64,000 bases of DNA from Steromphala cineraria (lineage: Eukaryota > Mollusca > Gastropoda > Trochida > Trochidae). The notes beneath the pieces are model-generated. The model saw only the letters and a program-made list of their open reading frames with translations. It ran no database searches and had not been told where the DNA came from. Below are positions 1 to 12,200 of the stretch, in pieces (position 1 is the first letter of the stretch; every line of letters starts with the position of its first letter). A program made the translations under genes and the position numbers. The stretch lies in the NCBI GenBank assembly GCA_916613615.1, contig OU744735.1:43180468-43244467 (forward strand), given 5' to 3'.

Positions 1-534
1 TGGTCCCATCAACCTTTGCAGTTGGGGTCAACTTCACATGTGAGATTGTACGCAGGAATATGAAATATGAGGTAAAGGTTCATCATGCTTTTTTTGTCCA
101 ATACTTTCTGTTTGAATCTTCTTCTCGTTCCACCTTTGACCAATTTAAAATGTTTTGATTTGAGATTTGTTTATCAAATTCGCCGTTTTTCAAATCTTCA
201 CATGAATGCTGAATGCTTAAGACTCCTTAACCTTTGATATTTTCAACCTGGTTTTAAATGTCCCCTTCCTGTTAAAAGGAAATATCAAGCTCTGTTTGGT
301 CGTATTTCCTCAAACCCTATCTCACACAGTCGCCTCCGTGAATGGGTTATTCATGTTCGTAACATTACCTTTCCTTATTTGGTCATATCCCACTATTTGA
401 CCTCATTCGGTCAACAAGTCTGTGTTTTCATTTGGTCATATTACCCTACCAGCTCTCTTCAATCGGTCATTTTTATAATTATTTCGACTCCAATCTTATT
501 CCCCCAACCAACTCACCTAATCTGATCCTGTAAA
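1..534. other. Noncoding AT-rich flank
   Basis: No gene is supported here. From about 360 to 475 there are degenerate phrases such as CATTCGGTCA and GGTCATATCCC. They resemble the monomer of the 31-bp minisatellite at 2,850-4,500, so this may be a decayed outlier of that array. Nothing recognisable is seen in 1-350. Confidence 0.4.
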
Positions 535-757
535 TTAGTAACTGCTCCAAATTGTAATAATTGATCCAAAATGTAATAACTGCTCCAAATTGTATTAAAA
601 ACTGCTCCAAATTGTAATACCTGCTCCAAATTGTAATAAAAATTGCTCCAAATTGTAATAACGTCATTTTCGAAAACTGTACTGTCAAGCTGCTCCAAAT
701 TGTAATAAAACTTGCTCCAAATTGTAATACTTGCTTCAAATTGTAATAACGATGATT
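535..757. repeat. Left inverted arm of the TTACAATTTGGAGCA array
   Basis: About ten copies of GCTCCAAATTGTAATAA, mostly 20-25 bp apart, with short variable joints. A unique interval between two motifs (about 662-690, reading TTTTCGAAAACTGTACTGTC) recurs in reverse complement at 2,690-2,712. This segment and 2,627-2,850 are therefore inverted copies of one array. Open frames across it come from the repeat lacking stop codons. Confidence 0.85.
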
Positions 758-1034
758 CGCGAACCATTTCAACCAAGAATTTTTGTTATTGTTTTTGTCA
801 AGTTCTTTGCATTAACGTACAACTTTGAGTGAAAAATTGAAGATATAAAATTTCAAAAGCAACGAGGTACAAAATGTACTACTGCACGTCTATCATTACT
901 TCTCACAATCGGATTGACAGAACAAAACAGAATGTGTAGTTCTTTCCCATGTTATAAACAATTCCTTTGGTATATTATTTACCAAGAACGCAGTGTTGAC
1001 ATTTAGTAATTCAATTCATATAATTTATGTGTTA

Positions 1035-1760
1035 TGTCTTCATTCATGAACGTCTATGTAATTGACAGCAAGAGTATCATTATAACTATTTCTTTCAAAA
1101 AAGCCAAAGAGCCTCCAACTATTACAAATTGGAGCAGTTATTACAATTTGGAGCAAAGCTTGCTCTCAATTGTAATAACTGCTCCAAATTGTAATAAAAG
1201 GTCCTCCATAATCTAAAAGCTGTCAGAAATAACTGTTATGTTCTTCTTAGTGTAAAGCTGGGCACAATGTTGAAAAACAATCTCTCATGTCTTGTTATCT
1301 TACGTCGAATCATTTTGTCCACTAAATGTTCAGTATATTGTCGGGAACGCAAGTGTAAAAAAACACAAATAGAAAAATGCATTATCGTCAGTTCATTAAT
1401 AAACGTGTATGTAATTGAAATCGAAGTATTTTTATGACTTTTTCTTTCAGAAAAGCCACAAAACGTACAAGTATTACAATTTGGAGCAAAGGTTGCTCCG
1501 AATTGTAATAACTGCTCCAAATTGTAATACAAGGTCCTCCATAGTCTAAAGCTCATGATCTTTTTAGTGTAAAACTGGATATCATGTTTAAAAATACTTT
1601 CATTCATAAACGTCTATATAATTGACATCAAAGTATCATTACGACTATTTTCTTTCAGAAAAGCCACGAAACGTAAAAGTATTACAATTTGGAGCAAAGT
1701 TTGCTCCAAATTGTAATAACTTCTCCAAATTAAAATAGAAGGTCATCCATAACTTACTAA
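1035..1760. repeat. Three related units carrying TTGGAGCA palindromes
   Basis: Three homologous blocks start near 1,043, 1,390 and 1,596. Each begins with a CATGAACGTCTATGTAATTG-like stretch, continues through a TTTCTTTCAGAAAAGCCA-like stretch and ends with AAGGTCCTCCATA. Each carries a near-palindrome built from TTACAATTTGGAGCA, a 4-6 base turn and its complement. The third is the cleanest, at about 1,678-1,712. The blocks are 200-350 bp apart and divergent. This looks like a tandemly duplicated noncoding unit into which a hairpin-forming element is built. Confidence 0.7.
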
Positions 1761-2409
1761 CCACTAACGTTCACATATATATTAAATATATATCTAAAAA
1801 AAATTCTAGATCTGATTCTACGTATACATTTACGTTTACACACCCATCAGAATAACCCCTATTCACAATAATCAATCAAACAATTCAATACCATAATCGA
1901 GACATGAGAGACATGTTATGAAACAGGTCATATCACGTTAATAATAAACCATATTAGCAGTTATTTTGTTTCTGTTTAATGTTTAATGTAGGTAGGGGTA
2001 AGAATTTTGATTTACAATATCACGATTCCTACGTTGTTTAAAACGTTGTCAATACGTGAAAAAAAATAACACGTTTTGACATAAAATATTCATTGCGAGC
2101 AGATGAGTATTTGTGTTATCTCCAAATAGATGAATAGATCTTGAACAATTTATCAACATAAAATTCATTTTTTTTGGAAAAAATAGAAACACTTATAAGT
2201 ATTCCATGAACGATGATTTACCACTTGTTCTGAATACGACATCAAAACTACAAAATATGCGTCATTGAAAATCTTACAATGTACATTATCATGAATTAAA
2301 CTGAAATGTGTACTTTCTTTTGCCTTTGATAATAAACAAAGAACTTTTCCTCGTCTAGTAATAAAAAATGCCAAGAACTAAAAGGATTCAGTCGAAAGAA
2401 AAAATCCTT

Positions 2410-2486
2410 AACAACAACAACAACAACAACTATTAGTATTAGTAAAAAAAAAAAAAAATATATTATTATTATTATTATTATTATTA

Positions 2487-2520
<34 letters not shown>

Positions 2521-2522
2521 GA
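2410..2522. repeat. CAA, poly-A and TTA microsatellites
   Basis: A short (CAA)n run at about 2,411-2,431, a poly-A run near 2,444-2,457 and a (TTA)n tract at about 2,460-2,520. Simple-sequence DNA with no coding potential. Confidence 0.9.
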
Positions 2523-2626
2523 ACATGAATACGGATACAAATGTTAATCAATGTTTACGAATGCCAAGTTCATTTCTCCAGACCTAATATTAAACTTTTC
2601 TCTTAATCAAACTAAGATATAGACAT

Positions 2627-2852
2627 GGTTATTACATTTTGGAGCAATCATTACAATTTGGAGCAGTTTTTATTACAATTTGGAGCAGCTTGACCGTACA
2701 GTTTTCGAAAATGTTGTTATTACAATTTGGAGCAATTTTTATTACAATTTGGAGCAGGTATTACAATTTGGAGCAGTTTTTATTACAATTTGGAGCAGGT
2801 ATTACATTTTGGATCAATTATTACAATTTGGAGCACTACATGCCCTCCTTTG
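2627..2852. repeat. Right inverted arm of the TTACAATTTGGAGCA array
   Basis: About ten copies of TTATTACAATTTGGAGCA in the orientation opposite to 535-757, with the same internal unique joint (GCTTGACCGTACAGTTTTCG) in reverse complement. The two arms lie about 1.9 kb apart. The right arm abuts the 31-bp minisatellite directly. Confidence 0.85.
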
Positions 2853-4495
2853 CTCATATATGCAAACCGATTGTCATCATTCGGCCATATTATCTCCCTA
2901 CTTGCTGTCCTCATTCGCTCATATATATCTACTTACTGTCCTCATTCGCTCATATCTCCCTTCTTGCTGTCCTCATTCGCTCATATATCCCTACTTACTG
3001 TCCTCATTCGATCATATATTTCCCTACTAACTGTCCTCATTCGCTCATATCCCCCTATTTGCTGTCCTCAATCGCTCAAATCTCCCTACTTACTGTCTTC
3101 ATTTGCTCATATCTCCCTGCTTACTGACCTCATTCGCTCATATCTTCCTACTTATTGTCCTCATTCGCTCATATCCCCCTATTTGCTGTCCTCAATCGCT
3201 CAAATCTCCCTTCTTGCTGTCCTCATTCGCTCATATATCCCTACTCACTGTCCTCATTCGCTCATATATTTCCCTACTAACTGTCCTCATTCGCTCATAT
3301 CCCCCTATTTGCTGTCCTCAATCGCTCAAATCTCCCTACTTACTGTCTTCATTCGCTAATATCTCCCTACTTACTGTCCTCATTCGCTCATACCCCCTAC
3401 TTACTGTCCTCATTCGCTCATACCCCCCTACTTACTGTCCTCAATTGCTCATATCTCCCTACTTACTGACCTCATTCGCTCATATCTCCCTACTTACTGT
3501 CCTCGTTCGCTCATATCTCCATACTTACTGTCCTCATTCGCTCATATCTCCATACTTACTGTCCTCATTTGCTCATATCTCCCTACTTACTGTGCTCATT
3601 CGCTCATATATCTCCCTACTTACTGACCTCATTCGCTCATATCTTCCTACTTACTGTCCTCATTCGCTCATATCTCCCTTCTTGCTGTCCTCATTCGCTC
3701 ATATATCCCTACTTACTGTCCTCATTCGCTCATATATTTCCCTACTAACTGTCCTCATTCGCTCATATCCCCCTATTTGCTGTCCTCAATCGCTCAAATC
3801 TCCCTACTTACTGTCTTCATTCGCTAATATCTCCCTACTTACTGTCCTCATTCGCTCATATCTCCATACTTACTGTCCTCATTCGCTCATACCCCCCTAC
3901 TTACTGTCCTCATTTGCTCATATCTCCCTACTTACTGTCCTCATTCGCTCATATCTCCCTACTTACTGTCCTCATTCGCTCATATCTCCATACTTACTGT
4001 CCTCATTCGCTCATATCTCCATACTTACTGTCCTCATTTGCTCATATCTCCCTACTTACTGTGCTCATTCGCTCATATATCTCCCTACTTACTGTCCTCA
4101 TTCGCTGATATCTCCCTAATTACTGTCCTCATTCGCTCATATCTCCATACTTACTGTCCTCATTCGCTCATACCCCCTACTTACTGTCCTCATTTGCTCA
4201 TATCTCCATACTTACTGTCCTCATTCGCTCATACCCCCTACTTACTGTCCTCATTTGCTCATATCTCCCTACTTACTGACCTCATTCGCTCATATCTCCC
4301 TACTTACTGTCCTCATTCGCTCATATCTTCATACTAACTGTCCTCATTCGCTCATATCTCCCTACTTACTGTGCTCATTCGCTCATATATCTCCCTACTT
4401 ACTGTCCTCATTCGCTCATATCTCCATATTTACTGTCCTCATTCGCTCATATATCCCTATTTACTGCCCTCATTATTTATCTCGCTACTTACTGA
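2853..4495. repeat. 31-bp minisatellite, about 53 copies
   Basis: Tandem array with consensus pieces TCCTCATTCGCTCATATC and TCCCTACTTACTG, period 31 bp. Point variants such as CCATAC, CTTGCTG and CCCCCTATTTGC are shared by blocks of monomers. Some variant blocks recur in the same order, for example about 3,160-3,330 and 3,660-3,810, which indicates higher-order duplication inside the array. The period is not a multiple of three and the monomer has no stop in the + frames. Long open frames with a 31-residue superrepeat therefore appear and should not be read as proteins. Confidence 0.95.
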
Positions 4496-4759
4496 CCTAA
4501 AACGTTCCCAGTTACCCTTCTCAAATGTTCGAGTTACCAATCTCCTGTCTGAAATTAGTTTTCGGATATCCCTCCTCTCGCTTGATTAATTCATAAAGCT
4601 TTAAATATGTAGAAATATAAGTTAGGATTTACATGAGAAGTGTTATGAAAACTTCGTCGGTCGTATTTGCTTCCGTTGCAATGTTATGAGTGGATAGCTC
4701 TGTAACAGGAGTGATCAGTATTGCAGTCAATGTCAGTGAATTGTAATTCTTTAATAACA

Positions 4760-4881
4760 GATCTACATCGACGGAAGCTATGTAGGCTTCTCAGAAGACG
4801 TGACTCCTGAACTTCACCCGGACACCATAGAGGTCTCCCACGATGTTCAGATGGACAGAATCTCTTTTTCACCAGTGTAAC
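4760..4881 (+). other. Possible orphan coding exon (40 codons)
   Basis: A short + strand open frame begins right after TTTAATAACAG (a plausible splice acceptor) and ends at a TAA at about 4,879. It encodes a balanced, acidic, non-repetitive peptide including IYIDGSYVGFSEDVTPELHP, then SHDVQMDRISF. The composition looks more like protein than the surrounding AT-rich DNA, but no family is recognised and no partner exon was found. Two stop codons lie just upstream of the AG. It could be a terminal exon, a captured exon fragment or chance. Confidence 0.25.
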
Positions 4882-5035
4882 TTCCAAAAATGATTGTACT
4901 TTGGAGCAGTATATGCTTATGATTTGCAATACCAACAAAACATCGGCATTGTTCTGATTATTTCAAAATTGAAAGATACATAAAGGGAGAATGTTAAAAA
5001 ACATTTTATGAAATTTTTATTGGTGAGTGGTGTAA

Positions 5036-5460
5036 TTATTAGCTCTTCGGGCCTGAAAGGCCCGATGGGCTTGTGGCATGGCATCGTGTACAACGTCCGT
5101 CCGTCGGGCCGTCCGTCCGTAAACTGTGCATTTTCGACTTTTTCTCCAGAGCCAAACAATGTAAAAAGCTGAAATCTTGTGTACAGACCCCTTGACTAGT
5201 GAGGATTATACTTTGGTGACCCTGTCACCCCTAAAAAGGACCACAGGGGCTACGCCCTGAAAACCTATTGGCGTCTTCTTCTCCATAACCAAGCGATGTA
5301 GGAAGCTGAAGGCCAAAAGTCTTAAAATGCTGAAACCTTGTATACAGACAATTTTACTAATGAGGATTGTATTCTACAGTTTAGTGACCTTTTGGGCCCC
5401 CAGGCGCTTGGTGAACCTTTTGACCCTTAATGCTGAGGAATATATGGATGACAACTTCTT
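5036..5460. repeat. Dispersed bivalve noncoding repeat
   Basis: Contains runs of CCGTCCGTC, TTTTCGACTTTTTCTCCAGA and AAGCTGAAATCTTGTGTACA, followed by GGTGACCCTGTCACC and GACCACAGGGGC. The second half is the reverse orientation of the tandem family at 24,480-25,050 and 47,050-47,600. It is partly duplicated within itself: the phrase AGCTGAA...TTGTATACAGAC recurs at about 5,305-5,350. No coding capacity. Confidence 0.6.
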
Positions 5461-7180
5461 TGATCATTGTATGCGACGTTTCGACACAGACTCTTGTGTC
5501 GTTCTCAAGTTTACCCTAAATTATCCAATTGAAGATGTTGGTAGTCTTCTTACTCTATTAAGGTTTTGTGCGTCGCAAATTTGAGCAATTTTCATTTCTT
5601 AATTTATAAGCGGTATCGCAAATCACATCACCTACATACTTAATTTTAGAATTGAAGATCGTGTGGCCTCTTCAAAGGGGGAAACAACATTTGCCATATA
5701 TACCCTGAAGCAAAACTGAATAAAATATTAAGCCTAATGGCTCTATTTTAACGAGTGAAAACGAGTTGAATAACAATACCATTCTAGGGTTTTTAAGATA
5801 TTCTTAAAAGGGACTGAGTTTAGTCTTTTGTTTATTCTTCCTTGAATTAAAAAGTAAAAAAGGAAAGTTTTCGCAGATATGACCACTACGTTCGCCATCT
5901 GATATCGTGACGTCTTGCTTGACGATTATGACGTCATTGTTATCTATTTTGACATTAATGAAAATCGGTCAGTACGAGTGCTATTACGTCATTGTGTGAT
6001 AACATTCGGGAATTATCAAACAGCGATATCTTCAACGGGCAATTAAACATGTCTACTGAACACCAAAAGAAAGGCGAATGATGTATATGTTGTTTGTAAA
6101 ACATTGCAATAAAAAGAGTTTGTTCTCTTGCCTCTATATACGTCTGTTTCAATCTACATTACATTACGTACCCATGGTGATGTCATTTGAAGTATGATCA
6201 TAATTTGCAGTCACAATCGCAATTAACGTACCATGTGTGCAAATAAGTCAATTAAATGGTTGAAAGTGTTCATACGTTTTACGCCTTGGGTGCGCCAGAA
6301 TCTGCACTTCTTCCCACAGGTGTTCAAAAGGGTTGAGATCAGGACTAGACGACAGCGTGAGGACCGTCACTGATAAAAATGAGTGAATGTTTTAAAGGGA
6401 CCCTTTGATGGTTTTATGGACATCATCTTCAACAGCACTTTCTGGGACATAAAAGCCCGTCCAATAGGGGGCTACCAGTCCCAAACTGATCTTTACGTTG
6501 GTGTGTTTAAGCTCTGTAGATTAACAGTTATCTTCCCTTAATTACGTTTTGGGTTATGATGACACAATACAAGCCTATTACAATAGAACAATAGTTGCTA
6601 AGCCAATTTACCTTATGAATATGAACTTGGACATTTCGCAGTTTTATTGGTGTCAACATATTAAAGCTTGTAAATGTAAAGGCTTTTGGCTTGTTTTTTT
6701 GTTGTAAATGCTTTCATGGGTTTTCACATAAATGATGAGATATACACCACCATGATACAATCATGGTGATGTGATCATAGCAGTTGAACAAACCTTTCAA
6801 TTTATCAACACTTCAACTATAGCTCCTGATAGCACTTAGTCCTATTTCGAATAAAATCTTTGCGAATAAGAATATTTATCAACTATTTCAAAACAATTGC
6901 AGCTATCTTCATTTTTGTAACAATACATGCGCTTCTATATGCTTTTATCAGTCCGTGTAGCACAACATTTTGGTGAATTTGTTTTTGGGCAATTTTTTGG
7001 GGAATATCCGACTATCGTTAATGAATTGATTGAATATTTCAAATCAGTGAGACATTGTCCTGACTTTTCATTCTACTGCGATATGGAGGCGTGCATATTT
7101 CATTTCTGTCAATCGATATCATTATCGATCTACATTCTTGACATATTTATGTTAGTATATTAAGTTAAATTGGTACCTTT
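5461..7180. other. Intergenic, no gene seen
   Basis: AT-rich sequence without recognisable coding motifs; the open frames are short and low complexity. GATATTCTTAAAAGGG and several TGACGTCA-like words at 5,905-5,990 are the only notable strings, and they support no call. Confidence 0.4.
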
Positions 7181-7182
7181 CC

Positions 7183-7600
7183 AATACAAACACCAGCCTT
7201 GACATAAATATTACAAAATTTCTACTTGGAGACCCAAAGGCAAATGTATTGATAAACCACATCTTTATTATAACAAAAGAGTTTATCAATAAAACAAGAT
7301 TTAACTCTGATGATTTAAATTCTAATCGCCTAATTTATTTCATAAAATATCACTACAATTTAGAAAAATATATATTTTCGGAAGATGACCCCTTTTTCAA
7401 AAGAAAATGGTCCAAGCTTTTCAAAAATGATTAAATTACCGTGAGTCTTCTTTCCTTTTCCTGCACCCTATTGCTATCCACTATCTACTTTCTTCTGTTT
7501 CTTTCTCTCTTCTCGTTGCAACCTGCTTTCATGTATTACTCTTGATTGATTGATTGTACGATCTTTTTGTAATAAAAACAGATTTTTTTTTATTTAGTTC
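7183..7600 (+). mobile_element. LINE ORF2 3' end fragment
   Basis: A + frame from about 7,185 to 7,437 reads ITKFLLGDPKANVLINHIFI, then FKRKWSKLF before the stop. The pattern FLFG, then LNHIL-K-I, then a lysine and tryptophan-rich end is what the extreme C-terminus of invertebrate LINE ORF2 proteins looks like, after the RT and the C-terminal domain. The following 150 bp (TTGATTGATTGATTG and TTTTTGTAATAAAAACAG) resemble a LINE 3' tail. The element is severely 5'-truncated. Homology is by eye, and the clade is not assigned. Confidence 0.5.
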
Positions 7601-9217
7601 AACAATTCAATTACATTTACATTATTATTTGAAAGTTAAAGCTTTGAAAAACACGGCAAAATCTGCCGACAAAAAATGAAAATCATCGCCGTTAAGATCT
7701 CAATGGGGTTGAATTAACGAAATTAAAGTTTTTCATCGAGATCTATCAGGAAAGCTTGGTATTTCTGAAAGTCCACAGGTCCATCTTAAATTTGGTCAAC
7801 AACACAAACAATGAGATTAATAAGGTCTTATAAACATTTATTTTCAATTCCCTTTAAAACTTCTTGTTGTCGCGCAAATATAGGTCATTACAGCAACTAC
7901 CAACCTTTTTAAAATGAAGACGTTACACAAGGGAGAAAAAAATTCCCTTTTCTTACAAAAAATGATATAAAGGCGTTCACACCAAAATGGCTGCAAATGG
8001 AGTTTATATGAATCTTTATGATATGTTCTCTTACTATGGATGATTGGTTAGTGTAATGAGATTTTGCATATAAGTGTCCTGTTCATCATCGATATCATGG
8101 ACTCAGAAAAGACCCGATGGTCATCCGTCTGTCAGTAAACTTGACCTCTTCTCGAGAACCATTGGATCAAGAATTATCAAATTTTGTGAACGAAATCCTT
8201 GACTAATGAGGTTTTTATATTTATACATTCGGTGATCCCGAGGCCCATTATAAGGACCTTACTACACCAGAGGCCAAACCCTTAACAACTGTTTCATCTT
8301 TTTCCAAAGCAAAAGTCTATACCCAGTTTAGCGCAGACAAACCCAGTCGTAAGCTATCCAATCACATCCTAAATTTTTAAATAGCGTTTGGCGGCGATTA
8401 TGTATAACGAATGGTACGTTAGAGTTATCTGCCCCTAGCATTATATCGAAAGCTTTTGCTGCCCACCTTGTGATTGGTTAGATGAGTTTATCTCAGAAAC
8501 ATGCGACAGATTTGGGTGCATTCAGACCGTGACGGAGAGGATATCCCGACTGGTTCGAACCCGGATAGAGACAAAATTTATGCAATTTTATTCCTGGGAG
8601 TACGGTCGATTTTAAAGTTCACATAACCACAAACATATTTCACTATTTTCTTTGGAATATAGAAAGTCTGATTACAATATTGCATAGTGCGTTAAAGGTC
8701 GCTACTCAAATATGTTTAGTTTGGTAATGAAAGCCGTTTTTGAAAGCCAGTTTCGATGGGCCGCTTAGGCCTATCTGACAACAAACAAGTGAATGCATGA
8801 CTGGTCACGCCCCCATTTTATGACGTCATTAACAGAATCAGCCTCGTTATCTATACATCTATCGTAACAATAACACTGGGGGGGGGGGGGAACTAATAAT
8901 TAACTATTTTCAGGAAATGTTTTCCACTCAGTTAGATAAATCATTTGACGACGTAACACTACTAAGCATTTAGTGTAAAACAGATATCCACATAATTAAA
9001 CAATTATTTAGGCGGTATTTCAGTTGAAATAATGATGCGTTACTCTGTATAGTCTGTTTAAGTCAAGATTTGATTATTTTGAAAAATCTTTGAACGAAAA
9101 TCGAAAAGTGGTAAGGTCGAGGTTAGTTGATGTTTGATCAGACTGGGTGATGAACTATTCGCCTTACTTGCCAAGATGAGAAGATTTAAAAAACAATGAT
9201 CTATTATTATTTTCTCC
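7601..9217. other. Intergenic and 3' flank of HSP70 copy A
   Basis: No gene is seen. 8,095-8,290 is a degraded member of the dispersed repeat found at 5,036 (GGTCATCCGTCTGTCAGTAA, then AATCCTTGACTAATGAGG). 8,549-8,562 carries the palindromic GGTTCGAACC core of a tRNA-type B box without a convincing A box. A run of 13 G lies near 8,879-8,891. The right part presumably holds the 3' UTR of the gene ending at 9,218. Confidence 0.4.
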
Positions 9218-12200
9218 TTACAAAACATTAGTGTTCCTTGAAAACACATCACTCAATTCGTCGCAGAACTTTTTGAACTTTTTAATGTCGCTTTCAAGAA
9301 GGAATATATTCAGGATGCTGAGAAGACGTCGTCTTCTATCCTTGAAATTAACAGCGTCGAGGCCTCCACTTCTTGCATACCATCTAGTTTCAGTTCTGAG
9401 ATAAGTCATCAATCTATTATATTCTTTGTCTGTATGTCCAGTTTCAATGATAAACAGAGAACCATACAAACATTTCGAGTACAAATCGTCAGCAACTTCT
9501 CTCCTGAAATGGTCTCTTCCCTTGGGCAGCAGCCACTCATCCCATCTGTTCATCAGTCGTGCAATATCCTCTCCCTGGAGCACGTTCTTGAGATTAAAGG
9601 ACACAATGCTCTTCCGGTTTCCAAACAGCTCTTTGGCGTACACTTCTAAAATGCCATCAGCTGCCAAATGGTAGTTCACTTCCAGAAGATCCCCACCCTT
9701 CATCCTTCTTTTGGATCCTCCTAGCATGTTGAGCTCGAACACCAGTTGGTTTTCGTGCGGAATATCGCCTTCATAGAAAGTTATACTAGCTGTGTCCTGA
9801 TGATCAACACTTGCGCCGTATCGGTTGACCGTCTGTATCATCAACGGATTAAACTGGCGGAAGATAGTTTTGTTAATAACCGCTAAAGTCGCTCCAATTG
9901 CGTATGACGACACGTCAAGGAGTAAAGGTGACGTCACTTCCTTGGAGAGTAAGGCTGCGTATGCTGCGGTTCCAAGGGATTTAGTTTCAACTTGAGTTGT
10001 CTCCCCTTGTACAACATTCTGTAAAATGACGTAAGGAGGTACGAAATATGAATGCTTATTCTCGAAAAACGTTTTTGAGGAAATCAGAATAGCCAAAAAT
10101 TAACGAAACCTTGATACTCATTCAGGTTAGTCTGAATCTGAAATTATATAAATATACAAACTAAAATCTTGTAGGTTCGTCCAACAATTAGAGGTATTAC
10201 TACACATTCAGACAGGCAGACCAAAATAAGAAATACAAATTCAGATCATAATTGATACTTACCATCCCTGGAAAGTATTTCTGGATAGCTTCCTGAACCC
10301 CGATTATCCGGACACCGCCCCCAAGCAGAAGGATGTCCTTCACCTTGATGTTGTCTACCTTTGCATGTGCCAACATTGCCTTTATGTGAGTCCAGGTTCT
10401 GTCTAGCACCTCCTACAAAACGTTAACGTTAACGTTTATAGAATCATAATCCATTTCAAAATAAGGATGAATATGTCTTTTCACATAACTACACCAAGAC
10501 TTGACTCGCATCGCTCCCTATATAAATATGAAATAAAACTTATTCCCCTTGAACAAACCACTAAGGCGATCGAAAGTCCCTAGTGCAATTTTAAAGAAAG
10601 GGAGTTTAGATCAACCTTAGTAAAGGTTTCTTTGAGAAAGGAGGCCAAGTCCCCGTGCATAACGATATTGCATTGTCTGTAACAATTAAATTCCTAAAGA
10701 GTCAAACATGATAATTAAATTAAAATTACCTCACAAAGTTCAATAAATTTTCCAAATGTCAACATATCTTGAAGTACATAATGGATCTCAACGATAATGT
10801 CTACGCTCTGAGTGCTATTATTGCTGAACTCCAAGACAGCTCGCTCTACCTCCCGTCTTAGTCTATGTATTATCAAACGACTACATGTACTGATGGTGAC
10901 GTAATCGTTCTTTTGCTAAATGATGTTTCATTGTCTGAAGAAATTACATACCGAAACGAAGTGCAACCCAGGTTACATAAAGACTGTAGATCATCATATT
11001 TACCTCACAAAGATCCATAAATTTCCCCAGTGTTAACACATCTTGAAGCACTATCCATCCTTTATGGTTCTCAACGATAATGTTTACGCTCTGAGTCCCT
11101 TTATTGCTGAACTCAAGAACAGCTCGCTCTGCCTCCCGTCTTAGCCTCTGTATTAGCATGGGACTCTTCTTAATTAAGCCGTCATCACCCCGATGTGACA
11201 TATAATAGTGCATAATTCTGTTGACGAGGTCTACTGCTCCTGAAAATCATTATATGAATGGCAGAAGCAGAAAATTAATACTAAATGATATATACACACA
11301 CACATTAATTAAGCACCCCCTATTTTTTAAAATGAGTTTGGATGATCTTTGAATATTTTGATTAATTTGATGTATTGACCACTCCAGGTAAACAAAATTA
11401 TTGACTGTTTCTCTAATCGCTAATATGCACAAATAATGAAAAATGGGAATATGTGAGATTTCTGAAAATTGGCAAAATATAACTTAATTGAGTTATTTGT
11501 GTATATATAAATCACTATATGCATACACATGGTGCATGCTCTAAGTTCAAGTCGACATCGTCAATAGCATAGTAAAATACATCAACATCAGAATCACAAT
11601 TAAGGCATCATCGAACCATAATCATCATCATCAAAATTGATATTGCACACATCAACACCATCAATAATAAACATCACATTACTACCTTCGTGATTGTCAC
11701 CATTAATATCACAATTAAACAAATCACTACCAAAATAATCATCATATCACAATCAACATCACAATTGACACATCACAACCTAAATTTACCACCAACATCA
11801 CTATGAACATATCACTACCTATACCATCAACAAAAAATATATCACCATATAACCAAAGTGTGCCACAATAACGTCCAGTGAAAGCATTATCAGCTACATT
11901 ATCAGCTTATCATCAAAATGACCGTTATCACCTCTATAAACATAGCAACAGCCATAGTCACAAAAAAAACTCTTTCATCAATCCTACGGACCTGCAAATG
12001 CCTACCTGTATCTCTGGTTCCATTTACTGCAGCCACTTCCACGCTATCTGATGCGAGAGTTACAAGAGACACCTCACAAGCACCTGCTCCCAGGTAGTAG
12101 ACTAGTATTTCCTTATCTTCCAACCTAGAGAGTTCTTTACTTCCGGTTGACACGAAACCAGCTGCAGAGACGGTCCTGAAAGATTTACATTCCTGTTTGT

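Noticed and set aside
479..776. Two antisense frames rich in LQFGA and TIWSS
   Set aside because: They are readings of the TTACAATTTGGAGCA array.
2296..2526. Isoleucine-rich minus frame
   Set aside because: Translation of the TTA microsatellite.
2853..4495. CRISPR-like array
   Set aside because: There are no unique spacers, monomers are head-to-tail, and the setting is eukaryotic.
2639..4500. Long + strand open frames with LLTVLIRSY-type repeats
   Set aside because: Produced by a stop-free 31-bp minisatellite whose period is not a multiple of three; all three frames show the same superrepeat.
8540..8570. tRNA gene or tRNA-derived SINE
   Set aside because: Only the palindromic B-box core GGTTCGAACC is present; no A box at the right distance and no cloverleaf can be drawn.
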